Shown here one piece after another: positions 1 to 7,986 of a DNA stretch of 64,000 bases (position 1 is the stretch's first letter; the number at the start of each line of letters is the position of its first letter). Both the position numbers and the translations under genes were made by a program. Source of the DNA: Candidatus Methylomicrobium oryzae (GTDB lineage: Bacteria > Pseudomonadota > Gammaproteobacteria > Methylococcales > Methylomonadaceae). The stretch lies in contig NZ_JAERVK010000007.1 in NCBI RefSeq assembly GCF_016745425.1, positions 170,532 through 234,531 of the forward strand, read 5' to 3'. Under the pieces are notes generated by a model, which saw only the letters and a program-made list of their open reading frames with translations, did no database searches and had not been told where the DNA came from.

Positions 1-1008
1 GCCGTGTTTATCCTTCAACAGCCGCCAGGTTTCTCGCGCAATTGCCACGCGGTTGCAGAAGATGACGATTGCCGGCTTCCCTTCGTTTGAGAGTACAGCG
101 TTTCCGGCTAATGCTCCGGCTTTTTTTACCAATGCCGATGCCATTTCCTCGATATATTTGTCGCCCTTGGCTTTTGGAACCAATTCTAAGTCGACTAGCT
201 TGCTTGCAAGCTGTCTGTCTCCCAAAGGATGGCCTTTCGTTTGCGGTTCTGCGGATTCATCTATGAATACATCCGTCAAACCTGCTGGCGGTGTAGCGCT
301 CATCACCGCCCCATGGAAAGGTGTAGTGATGGCTGAATCGCTCCATTGCCGGTATTTTTTAACAGCAATTAAAGTATCGAGAAAGGGTTGGGCACAATGC
401 GCTTCGTCCAGCAAAATCAGAGCGTCATTGCCGGTCAGCCCGGCGTGAATCGGCCATGTACCGGAGCCTGGTCCATAAGCTCGGAATAACAGGCGCGAAC
501 CCAATTGATCGACAGTACTGGCGACGATAGTCGGTTGTATGGGGCTTTTAGCCCAAGCATTGGAGCGGTACATGCCGCCGCGCAACTGAAAAACCGCAAG
601 GGGAGTATCGCTGCCCGCAAGTTTGCGCAGTCTGCCCGCGACTTTCTTCAAAATGCCGCTGTCAGCATTTTTAAGTTTGTTCGCAAGTTTCCTCGCTCGC
701 TCATAGGCCTCATCGACAATGACCCGCCTATCGACCACAAAGAATATACGGCGAGGCGCGCTTAACGGTAAACCTTGATCCAATCGGTCAGCTTGAACCG
801 CCAAAGCAAACACGGCAATATCAATACAGGCGGTTTTCCCGGATGCAGTAGACAACTGAATGGACTCAGGCCAAACTTGCTCCGTATTTTCGATGACACG
901 TTTTGCAAGAGCCGTTTACCAGGCGAACGGCGTTCTCCGTTCTCTTCCGGGCTCGCTCCAGAGCGCTTCGAAATATTCCTGAAAATGACTGAAATTCAAA
1001 TCAGACAT
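1..1008 (-). pseudogene. cas3: type I-G Cas3 helicase-nuclease, 5' part, interrupted by a stop codon
   Basis: Cas3 unwinds and degrades target DNA recruited by the CRISPR Cascade complex. Reading the minus strand from the ATG at 1008 gives residues 1-30 ending in FAW, then a TAA (916-918), after which the same frame stays open to the window edge. It continues through a Walker A-type STASGKT around residues 53-59, a DEAH box at 201-204, and SATPP (motif III). The stop sits where the family has the Gln of the helicase Q motif (FAWQ), and CAA to TAA is one transition. The gene overlaps the end of csb2 by 8 bases. The rest of the helicase and any HD nuclease domain lie left of position 1. Identification as Cas3 is firm; whether a shorter product starts downstream of the stop is unknown. 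Confidence 0.88.
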
Positions 1009-2715
1009 TATCTTTTCCTCCCTGTAGCGGCAAAGGCCGGCACAAGCCGTATCCGCGAAAACGACCGGCACCGACCACCACAGGCCCCCGTACTTCCTCA
1101 TCGAATAGGATGACGGCGTGGACATGATGCATGCGCCCGCCGTCTTTTTTCCGGGTTATCGGGAAAAACTCGTTACTGCGCGGTACGCCTTGAAACATCG
1201 AAACCGGATGCAGCACAACATCTACCGGACGAGGCAGACCTATACGTTCGCAGCCATCCTTTACGGACTCCGCCGCTTTATCCCATTTATCGGGTCCGTC
1301 AAAATGACGATCCAACACGACCGGCGTAACGCTGGCCCATTGTTTGGAAGGGTATGTCCAGGTTTCAACTTGCAGGTTCCACGGCGGCGATTCGCGGGTA
1401 TCGAGTTCAACAGAACATTCCAACCATTGACCATCGAATAATTTGATTTTTCGAGGCTGCCAATTGTCCGGGTCGCGCAGCCACGGCTCAAGGAATAGCG
1501 CGGTTTCTTTCATATCGACATTGCGCGGCAATGCCAGTGCTATGCCCAATAGTCGGCCATCGGCATGTTCCTCGCCGACAAACGGCATTGGCAACAATGC
1601 GAGATGAGGCAGCAGAGACGATGCGCCGTTTTCAGTGTGTCCGCATAGCCATTCCGGCATCGGTTTGGCCCTGCCCTTTAACAATGCTCCCCGCAATGCT
1701 TGTGTCAGTTTTAACACGCTCTGTAATCCCAGACGTTTGCCGGTTAATTTGAGAACGATCAGATTGGAATCGAAAACACTACTTGGTAAATTCTGATTAA
1801 CTGTTTCTCTATCGGCTCTTCGGTAGCCTTGCCAAACGCCGGGATCGTCAGGTCTTAGACTTTTCGGTTCTTTGCCACCATAAGCTTCCAGTTCGCTATC
1901 AATTCGGATGAGTTCCGCATCTATCGAAGCAATTCTTTCTTTATAAGGTAATTCCGCCACCTTCTTTTCCGCACCGCGCAGACCGGCAGTATTACTTTTG
2001 CGCTCGGCATCTAGTGTTTTTCGCTGCTCTGTCAAGGTTTTCTTGGAATCGACAGCTTTACAATAAGAGATAACAGTCTGCCGGTTATAACGTTCTTCCA
2101 GATACTGCAAACGGCCTTCACAAGCAATTCTCATCTTGGCGACAGCAGGCCCATCAGTGGGAATCCAATCAGATTTTAGCGGCGGTCTTCAAGCCACATT
2201 TGAACCAGCGAAGCTGAATGTCCCACCGAAGTCACCTTCCGACTTAAATCAATAAGGGCTAGACGATGTAGGTCAGGTATTTTGACGGGCCAAATGAGAT
2301 GAACAACGGGATTATGAGGGATGGCGATAGGGAAGGAACGAGGTTGCCGCAACCGATATTCGGCGAGTAAATACAAACCGGCTGCTTTGAGATCATCCAA
2401 TTGTGTATTGGCATTATCTTTTAATTCGTCGATTTTCTTTTTTCCGGCTAATGCGACATCATTGATCGGAACGTAACTTATCACCGTTTTGCGAAGTTCA
2501 GCGCCGCTTGCCGCAATTTGGGGCGGCACGGATATTGACTCCAGCCAGCGTAAAGCTTCGCCTTCCTGTTTATCCTGCCCGGTTTCAAACCAAGCCGCTG
2601 CCAAAGCCATAAACACTCTGCCCGGGTGTGGCGGCCATTCGGCGACTTCCTTCTTCGAGCCATCCGAAGCCGCCATTGCCCACCCGTTCAGGTAACGGAT
2701 GCCGAGACTGAACAT
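1001..2715 (-). pseudogene. csb2: Csb2 (Cas5-Cas6 fusion) of type I-G, frameshifted
   Basis: Csb2 (GSU0054 family) combines the crRNA-handle-binding Cas5 role with a Cas6-like processing domain. The first frame begins at 2715, overlapping the csb1 stop, with MFSLGIRYLNGWAMA, and ends after WLEDRR at a TAA (2176-2178). The second frame resumes immediately with PPLKSDWIPTDG and runs to 1001. Restoring one C near 2180-2187 joins WLEDR to PPLKSDW, giving about 571 residues, a normal length. The C-terminal part keeps the HHVHAVILFDE stretch and the glycine-rich GAGRFRGYGLCRP loop typical of the Cas6 fold. A one-base deletion therefore splits an otherwise well-conserved gene. A sequencing error in the CCGCCG stretch is the alternative. 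Confidence 0.85.
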
Positions 2716-4235
2716 CAGTCGTCTCCTTCTACTTGGTGCATGTTCAGTTCCTGGCTTTTCTTGACCAGTGCAAACAAGTCTTCCGACGGCACAACCGAGA
2801 TTTCATCTTCCCAAGGTAAACACAGTGCTTTTGCCTCTTCTATAGCATCGTTAAACAGCTTTACAGCGGAATCACCATCAAGAACGTAAGTTTTAGGCGG
2901 CTGTCCAGGTACATCCAACAACTCCCAGATAAACTCCTGTTGTGCAAACAATTGGCAGCGGGACCGTAAGTCAGCCCCACCTTCCCGCGACAAAACAGCA
3001 GCAGCCAACCCCAAGGCGGTCAAAACACAACGGGCCGCCAAATCAACGCCTTGATCCGAATCTGTTGAACCGTTCAAAGGAAAGCGTAATCGTCTTATAC
3101 ACGCTAGCGACAACACTGTGGTTTGAACAGCTTTGGCAATGCTAAACCCGCCTTTGATACGCGCCTTCCTGACGATTTTTCCATTCTCTAAAGTGACTTC
3201 GTCATAGATAATGTTGTTATTGTTGTCTCTTGCATAAGCAAAATCTGGAACCACATTGCCGTGGTTAATTTTTGAAGGTGCGCCTTGGTCTTGATTTTTC
3301 TCTTTATCGTAAGAGACTAATTTTCCCTTACTGAGTCCAGTGACTTCGTCATAGATAATGTTGTTATTGTTGTCTCTTGCATAAGCAAAATCTGGAACCA
3401 CATTGCCGTGGTTAATTTTTGAAGGTGCGCCTTGGTCTTGATTTTTCTCTTTATCGTAAGAGACTAATTTTCCCTTACTGAGTCCATAAAGTGCTGATTT
3501 TTCATCTTTCCCGTCTTTGATTTTTTGAGCTAATTCCTCGTTCGTTGTCCAATCCCCTTTTTCTGTACGAAATATCGGCCCCGAAGCCCGCACTATACCC
3601 AGTGGGTCAACCCGGCTACCGGTATTCACACCGTCCATTACGCCCCACCCCACTATTTCGGATACCAGCGCCCGCTGGAATTTAGTCCCAAGACCACCGC
3701 GCGGTCCGGTTGAATCCCAAATACCGAACACCAGCGCGGTCGGACATAATCCAAATAAACCGGCTGCGTTACGCACATCGGCATTATCCAATATCCTACC
3801 TTTTTCGGATTTACGAAACGTGACATCGCCGAGTTTGCTATCTCGGAAAATCGCATCCGCTGCCCGATGCGGCGCTTCCAGACTGGTGACTGTAAAGGAC
3901 TTGTACTCTGGATCGTCGAATTGGAATTTCGCTGTTATGACCGGCAATTCGATTCGTCTTTTACCTTCTTTATTTCGGGTTCTCCAGGCATCCAACAATG
4001 CCGACTCCATTCGGTTGGCTTGAGACTGGACGGAATCCAATAAAACACAATCAACGATTTCCCCGGTATCGGGAATGATGCGTTTTTCCGTCGCATATTT
4101 TCCGCCTTCGTAAGTCGGCGGAAACACTTTATCACCCGGCCCTCCCATAGGCTGATATTCGGTAATGCAACGGAATGCGGCAGCATGGCCGGAAACAGCT
4201 TGCTTCAATTCGTCCAGTGTTAGTTGTTGAGCCAT
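2715..4235 (-). CDS. csb1: Csb1 (Cas7, GSU0053 family) with internal duplication
   Basis: Csb1 is the Cas7-type backbone subunit that coats the crRNA spacer in type I-G effectors. The 506-residue frame starts MAQQLTLDELKQAV and shows family features such as the EYQPMGGPGDKVFPPTY segment near residue 25, LDSVQSQANRME near 67, and FGIWDSTGPRGGLGTKFQRA near 170. Residues 251-299 and 300-348 are identical copies of a 49-residue segment (GLSKGKLVSYDKEKNQ to IIYDEVT), encoded by a perfect 147-bp tandem repeat. Without it the protein would be 457 residues. The frame is open, but the inserted copy falls inside the conserved core, so folding is doubtful. First gene of the cas operon and overlapping csb2. 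No cas8-type large subunit is present in the window. Confidence 0.9.
   Translation of the reverse strand: MAQQLTLDELKQAVSGHAAAFRCITEYQPMGGPGDKVFPPTYEGGKYATEKRIIPDTGEIVDCVLLDSVQSQANRMESALLDAWRTRNKEGKRRIELPVITAKFQFDDPEYKSFTVTSLEAPHRAADAIFRDSKLGDVTFRKSEKGRILDNADVRNAAGLFGLCPTALVFGIWDSTGPRGGLGTKFQRALVSEIVGWGVMDGVNTGSRVDPLGIVRASGPIFRTEKGDWTTNEELAQKIKDGKDEKSALYGLSKGKLVSYDKEKNQDQGAPSKINHGNVVPDFAYARDNNNNIIYDEVTGLSKGKLVSYDKEKNQDQGAPSKINHGNVVPDFAYARDNNNNIIYDEVTLENGKIVRKARIKGGFSIAKAVQTTVLSLACIRRLRFPLNGSTDSDQGVDLAARCVLTALGLAAAVLSREGGADLRSRCQLFAQQEFIWELLDVPGQPPKTYVLDGDSAVKLFNDAIEEAKALCLPWEDEISVVPSEDLFALVKKSQELNMHQVEGDD
3192..3485. repeat. perfect 147-bp tandem duplication inside csb1
   Basis: Copy one spans 3192-3338 and copy two 3339-3485, identical base for base as read. 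The period is 49 codons, so the csb1 frame is kept. Exact identity implies a recent event, ongoing homogenisation, or an assembly artefact. Confidence 0.95.
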
Positions 4236-4362
4236 TATTAATTTCCTCTTCTATGAAAGTTATGTGAATACCCTCGGAGCGAGAGCATCCCGAAGCACCT
4301 AGATTTTTGCGTTTGTCTTTTTATCATACCTACTGTCTCATTCCATGAGCGACAATTAAAAA

Positions 4363-5343
4363 TTATCCCTTCCAATACATCACTCGCATCTTCTCGACCT
4401 GCTCAACGACAGCCGCCACCAGAAAATCCGGCCCCCTCAACTCCACGTCCGCCCCATACTTCAAAATATCCATCAACAACTCCCGGTGATCGTTGAACGG
4501 AATGCGAAGCTCGAAGCGGCCGTCGTCAAGCCAATTCGCTTGCTGTTCGGGATGCCAGCATTCATCGGATATCCAGCGCGCGCGTTCGGTGGAGAAGATC
4601 AGCACGGCGATATGCCGGGCGGCACCGGAGAAAATGCCGTAGGCGGAGGCGAAATAATCGTGTAGTTCGGATTCGGGCAAGGTAACGGCATCGTCGGGCA
4701 GGATTTCGGCGCTTTCGATTTTATCGACCGCGAAAATGCGCAGTTCCTCGCGCAGGTGGCACCAGGCGTCGAGATACCAGTTGTCGCGGTAGCAAAGGAT
4801 ATTTTGCGGGGAGACGTCACGGCAGGTACGCTCGTTGCTGCTGCGGGCGCGGTACTCGATGCGGAGGCGCTTGCCGCCGAACAGGGCGGCCGCGGCGTTC
4901 AGAAAATGGCGGCTGTCGCTTAGTCGCCTGCCGCCGAGGGTCAGAAATTTGATGTTGGCGAGTTTCGGCTTGGCGGCTTCGGGATGCAGGGCAAGCAGTT
5001 GTTCGATGCGGCTTTGCAGGTGCCGGATTTGCTCCTGAAGCATGCCGGGGCCGATCCGGATCAGGAGGTGCTGGCAAATCAGCAGGCCGTGCAGTTCGTC
5101 GGCGCTAAACCAGAGCCCGGGCAATTCATAGGGATGTTCGCCGTTACGGCGGTTGTAAAAATAACCGTTGCGTTTCTTGTCGTATTCGACCGGCGCGCCG
5201 AGATAGTCTTCCATTTCTTCCAGCGCCCTTGCCACCGTGGCGCGGGAACATTGCAATTCCTGCTTCAATGCTTTCATCGAGATCGGTGTTCGGCGGTTCG
5301 CGAACAGATTGTGCAATCTGAAGATTCTGTCGAAGCGATCCAT
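4363..5343 (-). CDS. WYL-domain transcriptional regulator beside the cas operon
   Basis: A 326-residue DNA-binding regulator. Residues 1-60 form a winged helix-turn-helix (LQCSRATVARALEEME). The central and C-terminal parts form a WYL ligand-sensing domain, with the signature in YRDNWYLDAWCH around residues 185-197, and a WCX-type C-terminal extension follows. WYL proteins often repress or tune CRISPR-Cas and other defence operons. This one lies 127 bases upstream of csb1 on the same strand, so it is the obvious candidate regulator, though that is inferred from position. It is intact, unlike the three cas genes after it. The start at 5343 fits the family N-terminus MDRFDRIFRLHNLF. Confidence 0.85.
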   Translation of the reverse strand: MDRFDRIFRLHNLFANRRTPISMKALKQELQCSRATVARALEEMEDYLGAPVEYDKKRNGYFYNRRNGEHPYELPGLWFSADELHGLLICQHLLIRIGPGMLQEQIRHLQSRIEQLLALHPEAAKPKLANIKFLTLGGRRLSDSRHFLNAAAALFGGKRLRIEYRARSSNERTCRDVSPQNILCYRDNWYLDAWCHLREELRIFAVDKIESAEILPDDAVTLPESELHDYFASAYGIFSGAARHIAVLIFSTERARWISDECWHPEQQANWLDDGRFELRIPFNDHRELLMDILKYGADVELRGPDFLVAAVVEQVEKMRVMYWKG

Positions 5344-5567
5344 ATTTTTTAACCCTTAAACTCGATGATCGTGGCGCGTTCTTCCACGATGAGAGGTAAG
5401 AAAACCCGCAACGGCCTGGCAGATTAAAACTTTGAAACAAAGACAGTTTACTAGAACCGGTCCTCTGCGTATATTAACTGCGGAAGATGAAGCAAGCTAG
5501 AGCGTAGACAGGTAGTTTAGGAATTCCGGAGGCTGGGCAATGCCGTAAAGGATCTGGCCGATATTAA

Positions 5568-5630
5568 CTTCCCGGTAGGGGTGGCAGACCTGCCAGGTTT
5601 TTAAAACCCGGCAGGTCTTGGGCCGGGAAG
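5568..5630. repeat. nested inverted repeat in the 5344-5990 gap
   Basis: Outer arms CTTCCCGG (5568-5575) and CCGGGAAG (5623-5630) enclose inner arms AGACCTGCC (5586-5594) and GGCAGGTCT (5610-5618). It would fold as an interrupted hairpin. No gene is visible in this 647-base gap apart from this element and the next palindrome. Confidence 0.7.
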
Positions 5631-5669
5631 TGATTTGGAGCCGAATCCTAAGTTAAGAGATAAAGACAG

Positions 5670-5739
5670 CTGTAGGCCGGCTAAGCGCAGCGCATCCACC
5701 GCACGATTGCCGGATGCGCTGCGCTTAGCCGGCCTACAG
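5670..5739. repeat. REP-like palindrome, family A
   Basis: Perfect 28-base arms at 5670-5697 and 5712-5739 around a 14-base loop (ACC...GATTGCC). The arms read CTGTAGGCCGGCTAAGCG onward. A second family member at 55864-55929 has 26-base perfect arms and a similar 14-base loop. A half copy lies at 31365-31392. Confidence 0.9.
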
Positions 5740-5990
5740 GGTATTTGCCTCTTAACCAAAGGAAACGCTGAATAAGCCACAGCCCTGCAATAAACCCGTC
5801 GTCAGTCATGCGGAAATATCTAGATATAGGCGAGCCGGCTTACGCCGGGCCTCTTGCATTATGAAGCACCAATTGGGGGGCGGCTCCGAGGCCGCGGGAA
5901 AGGGATCGCGGGAAGTATAGGCTTCAGTCCGTCAAACGATAACGCGATTGCCCTGGTTTGATGCCTAGAAGGCCTTGGCGGCCGTGCCTC

Positions 5991-6611
5991 TCATTTTCTC
6001 TCCGCCGCGCAGCCGTAAAGAAATAAGCGGACGGCCTGCTTCGCCCAGGCTTCGATTTCCGCTTCCGTCGGCGTGTTTTCCAGTCCAAGCTGCAGCTTCT
6101 GGAAACGCTCGCTGCGGAGGCAACTCAGGAATTGGTCCGCCAAAACATGCGGATCAACGGGGATAATCCGCCCCTCGGCCTGCTGCCGGGCAAAATACTG
6201 CGTCAAATGTTCGAGAGTCCGCTTTGGCCCCTGCTCGTAAAACTGCGTAGCAAGATCCGGAAAACGCGGCGATTCGCCGATCAGGATCGAACGCATGCGC
6301 ACGACATCAGGGCTAGTGATACGAAACAGGAATTCTTTGGCGAAAGCGGCAAGCGCGGTTTCCGGCGATCCCTGCAGGGACAGCGTGCCGACGAACTGGT
6401 CGCTGCAGCGCCTGATCAGCGCGCCGAACAAGCCGGCTTTGCTGCCGAACTGGCTGTAGATCGTCCGCAAAGACACCCGCGCATCTTTGGCGATCGCTTC
6501 CATGCTGAGATTTCCGTAGCCGTGTTCCAGAAATAGCGTCAACGCCGTATCCAGCACCCGGTCGCGGCTTAAAAGTTCGCTGCCTTTGGCAGGACGTCCG
6601 CATTTGATCAT
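5991..6611 (-). CDS. TetR/AcrR-family regulator of the RND efflux operon
   Basis: A 206-residue repressor. The N-terminal helix-turn-helix (residues about 15-62) contains ALTLFLEHGYGNLSMEAIAK and VSLRTIYSQFGSKAGLF, the standard TetR signature. The C-terminal domain is of the AefR-like or TetR_C type (FLSCLRSERFQKL). The open frame extends upstream to 7043, but TetR homology begins near MIKCGRPAKG, so the start is placed at 6611. It is transcribed divergently from the efflux adaptor gene across a 119-base gap with a palindromic operator candidate. By analogy with AcrR and NalC-type regulators it likely represses the pump and itself until a ligand binds; this is inferred from layout. Confidence 0.87.
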   Translation of the reverse strand: MIKCGRPAKGSELLSRDRVLDTALTLFLEHGYGNLSMEAIAKDARVSLRTIYSQFGSKAGLFGALIRRCSDQFVGTLSLQGSPETALAAFAKEFLFRITSPDVVRMRSILIGESPRFPDLATQFYEQGPKRTLEHLTQYFARQQAEGRIIPVDPHVLADQFLSCLRSERFQKLQLGLENTPTEAEIEAWAKQAVRLFLYGCAAERK

Positions 6612-6679
6612 GAAGTGTTGCTCATAAAACAGTTTCTGATGGGAGATTATAAAGAAATTAATCGTAATTCGAAATAAAT

Positions 6680-6695
6680 GGTAATATACATTACC
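6680..6695. promoter_or_regulatory. candidate TetR operator
   Basis: GGTAATATACATTACC has perfect 6-base arms (GGTAAT/ATTACC) around a 4-base centre. It lies between the divergent TetR gene and RND adaptor gene, 35 bases before the adaptor start, in the AT-rich part of the gap. Confidence 0.55.
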
Positions 6696-6730
6696 GTTTT
6701 TTAAATCCACTTCATCACGGGCAAGAAAGG

Positions 6731-7984
6731 ATGATAAAGAATACTCGCCGGCCAATCGTTCTCCAACGCAACAGCCTTCCCCTGGAATTGTCCACTGTCC
6801 TATCCGAAGGCACCCTTTTCTTAGGCCGCCTCCGCATCCGTCTGGGATATCTGGCCGGGCTGGCCGCAATAGCCGCCCTTGCGACGGCCGGCGGCTGCAA
6901 AGATGCCGGGGCACCCGGTGCCCAGCCGCTCCAAGGCCCTTCTCCCAACGTAAAAATCGCCCGGCCCGTGAGCCGCACGGTGACCGAATGGGACGAGTAC
7001 ACGGGCAGGATCGAAGCGGTGGAAGCGGTCGAAGTACGCGCACGGGTCAGCGGCTATCTAGACAAGGTCAACTTCAAGGACGGCGAGAAAGTCCGGAAAG
7101 GCGACCTGCTGTTCGTGATCGATCCGCGCCCCTTCAAGGCCCAGCTCGACTATGCGTCGGCGGAGCTGGAGCGGGTCAAATCCAGGAAAGAACTGGCAGC
7201 AAACGACCTGGAACGGGCCGAGCGGCTGTTCAAGGTCAAGGCGATCTCCAAAGAAGAATATGACGCCCGCCAGAAAGGCTTGCGCGAGGCTTCGGCGGTG
7301 GTCGCCTCCGCCGCTGCGAATGTCGAAACCGCGCGGCTGAATCTCGAATATACGCAGATACGCGCACCGATCGACGGCCGCATCAGTAGAGAACTGATCA
7401 CGGTCGGCAACCTGGTCAAGACGGACGACACGCTGCTGACCACAATCGTATCGACCAACCCGGTCTATGTCTACGTCGATGCGGACGAACGCGCGGTACT
7501 GAAATACCGCCGGAAAAACGGACGCACGGCGGTCGGCATCGAGGGAACGCCGGTGGAATTGGCGCTGGCCGATGAAAACGACTTTCCGCACCGGGGCATG
7601 CTCGATTACATCGCGCCCCGCGAAGATACGGCCACCGGCACGATCACGTTGCGCGGCGTCTTTCCCAATGATGACGATTTCCTGAGGCCCGGCTTTTTCG
7701 CAAGGTTGCGGGTGCGCCTCGGCGAGCCCTATCCCGCCCTGTTGATCCCGGATCAGGCGATCGGCACCGACCAGGCCAACCGTTTCGTCTGGGTCGCAAA
7801 TCCGAATAACGAAGTGGAATACCGTACGGTCGAATTGGGCGCGCATATCGGACAGCTGCGCGTGATCCGGAAAGGGCTGAAGCCTGAAGACTGGGTCGTG
7901 ATCGAAGGCCTGCAAAAGCTCAGGCCCGGCCTCAAGGTTACTCCCGAAAAGATTTCGCTCGCCGAAACCCAACCGGGACAATAA
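6731..7984 (+). CDS. RND efflux periplasmic adaptor (membrane fusion protein)
   Basis: Links an inner-membrane RND pump to the outer-membrane channel (AcrA/MexE type). The 417-residue protein has a hydrophobic export segment and a lipobox-like AGGC near residue 56. The biotinyl-lipoyl half motif (VEVRARVSGYLDKVNFKDG) follows, then an alpha-helical hairpin (about residues 135-205), the second lipoyl half (YTQIRAPIDGRI), and beta-barrel and membrane-proximal domains. The N-terminus before the export segment is unusually long (about 35 residues), so the true start may be downstream; the ATG at 6731 is used because no better ATG or GTG follows in frame. It is the first gene of a three-gene operon, 2 bases before the pump gene. 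Confidence 0.9.
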   Translation: MIKNTRRPIVLQRNSLPLELSTVLSEGTLFLGRLRIRLGYLAGLAAIAALATAGGCKDAGAPGAQPLQGPSPNVKIARPVSRTVTEWDEYTGRIEAVEAVEVRARVSGYLDKVNFKDGEKVRKGDLLFVIDPRPFKAQLDYASAELERVKSRKELAANDLERAERLFKVKAISKEEYDARQKGLREASAVVASAAANVETARLNLEYTQIRAPIDGRISRELITVGNLVKTDDTLLTTIVSTNPVYVYVDADERAVLKYRRKNGRTAVGIEGTPVELALADENDFPHRGMLDYIAPREDTATGTITLRGVFPNDDDFLRPGFFARLRVRLGEPYPALLIPDQAIGTDQANRFVWVANPNNEVEYRTVELGAHIGQLRVIRKGLKPEDWVVIEGLQKLRPGLKVTPEKISLAETQPGQ

Positions 7985-7986
7985 TC

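Noticed and set aside
53..448. Plus-strand open frame opposite cas3
   Set aside because: The minus strand carries clear Cas3 helicase motifs through this region; the plus-strand frame is its shadow.
3192..3485. Two direct repeats read as a minimal CRISPR array
   Set aside because: The 147-bp copies abut with no spacer and encode Csb1 residues in frame.
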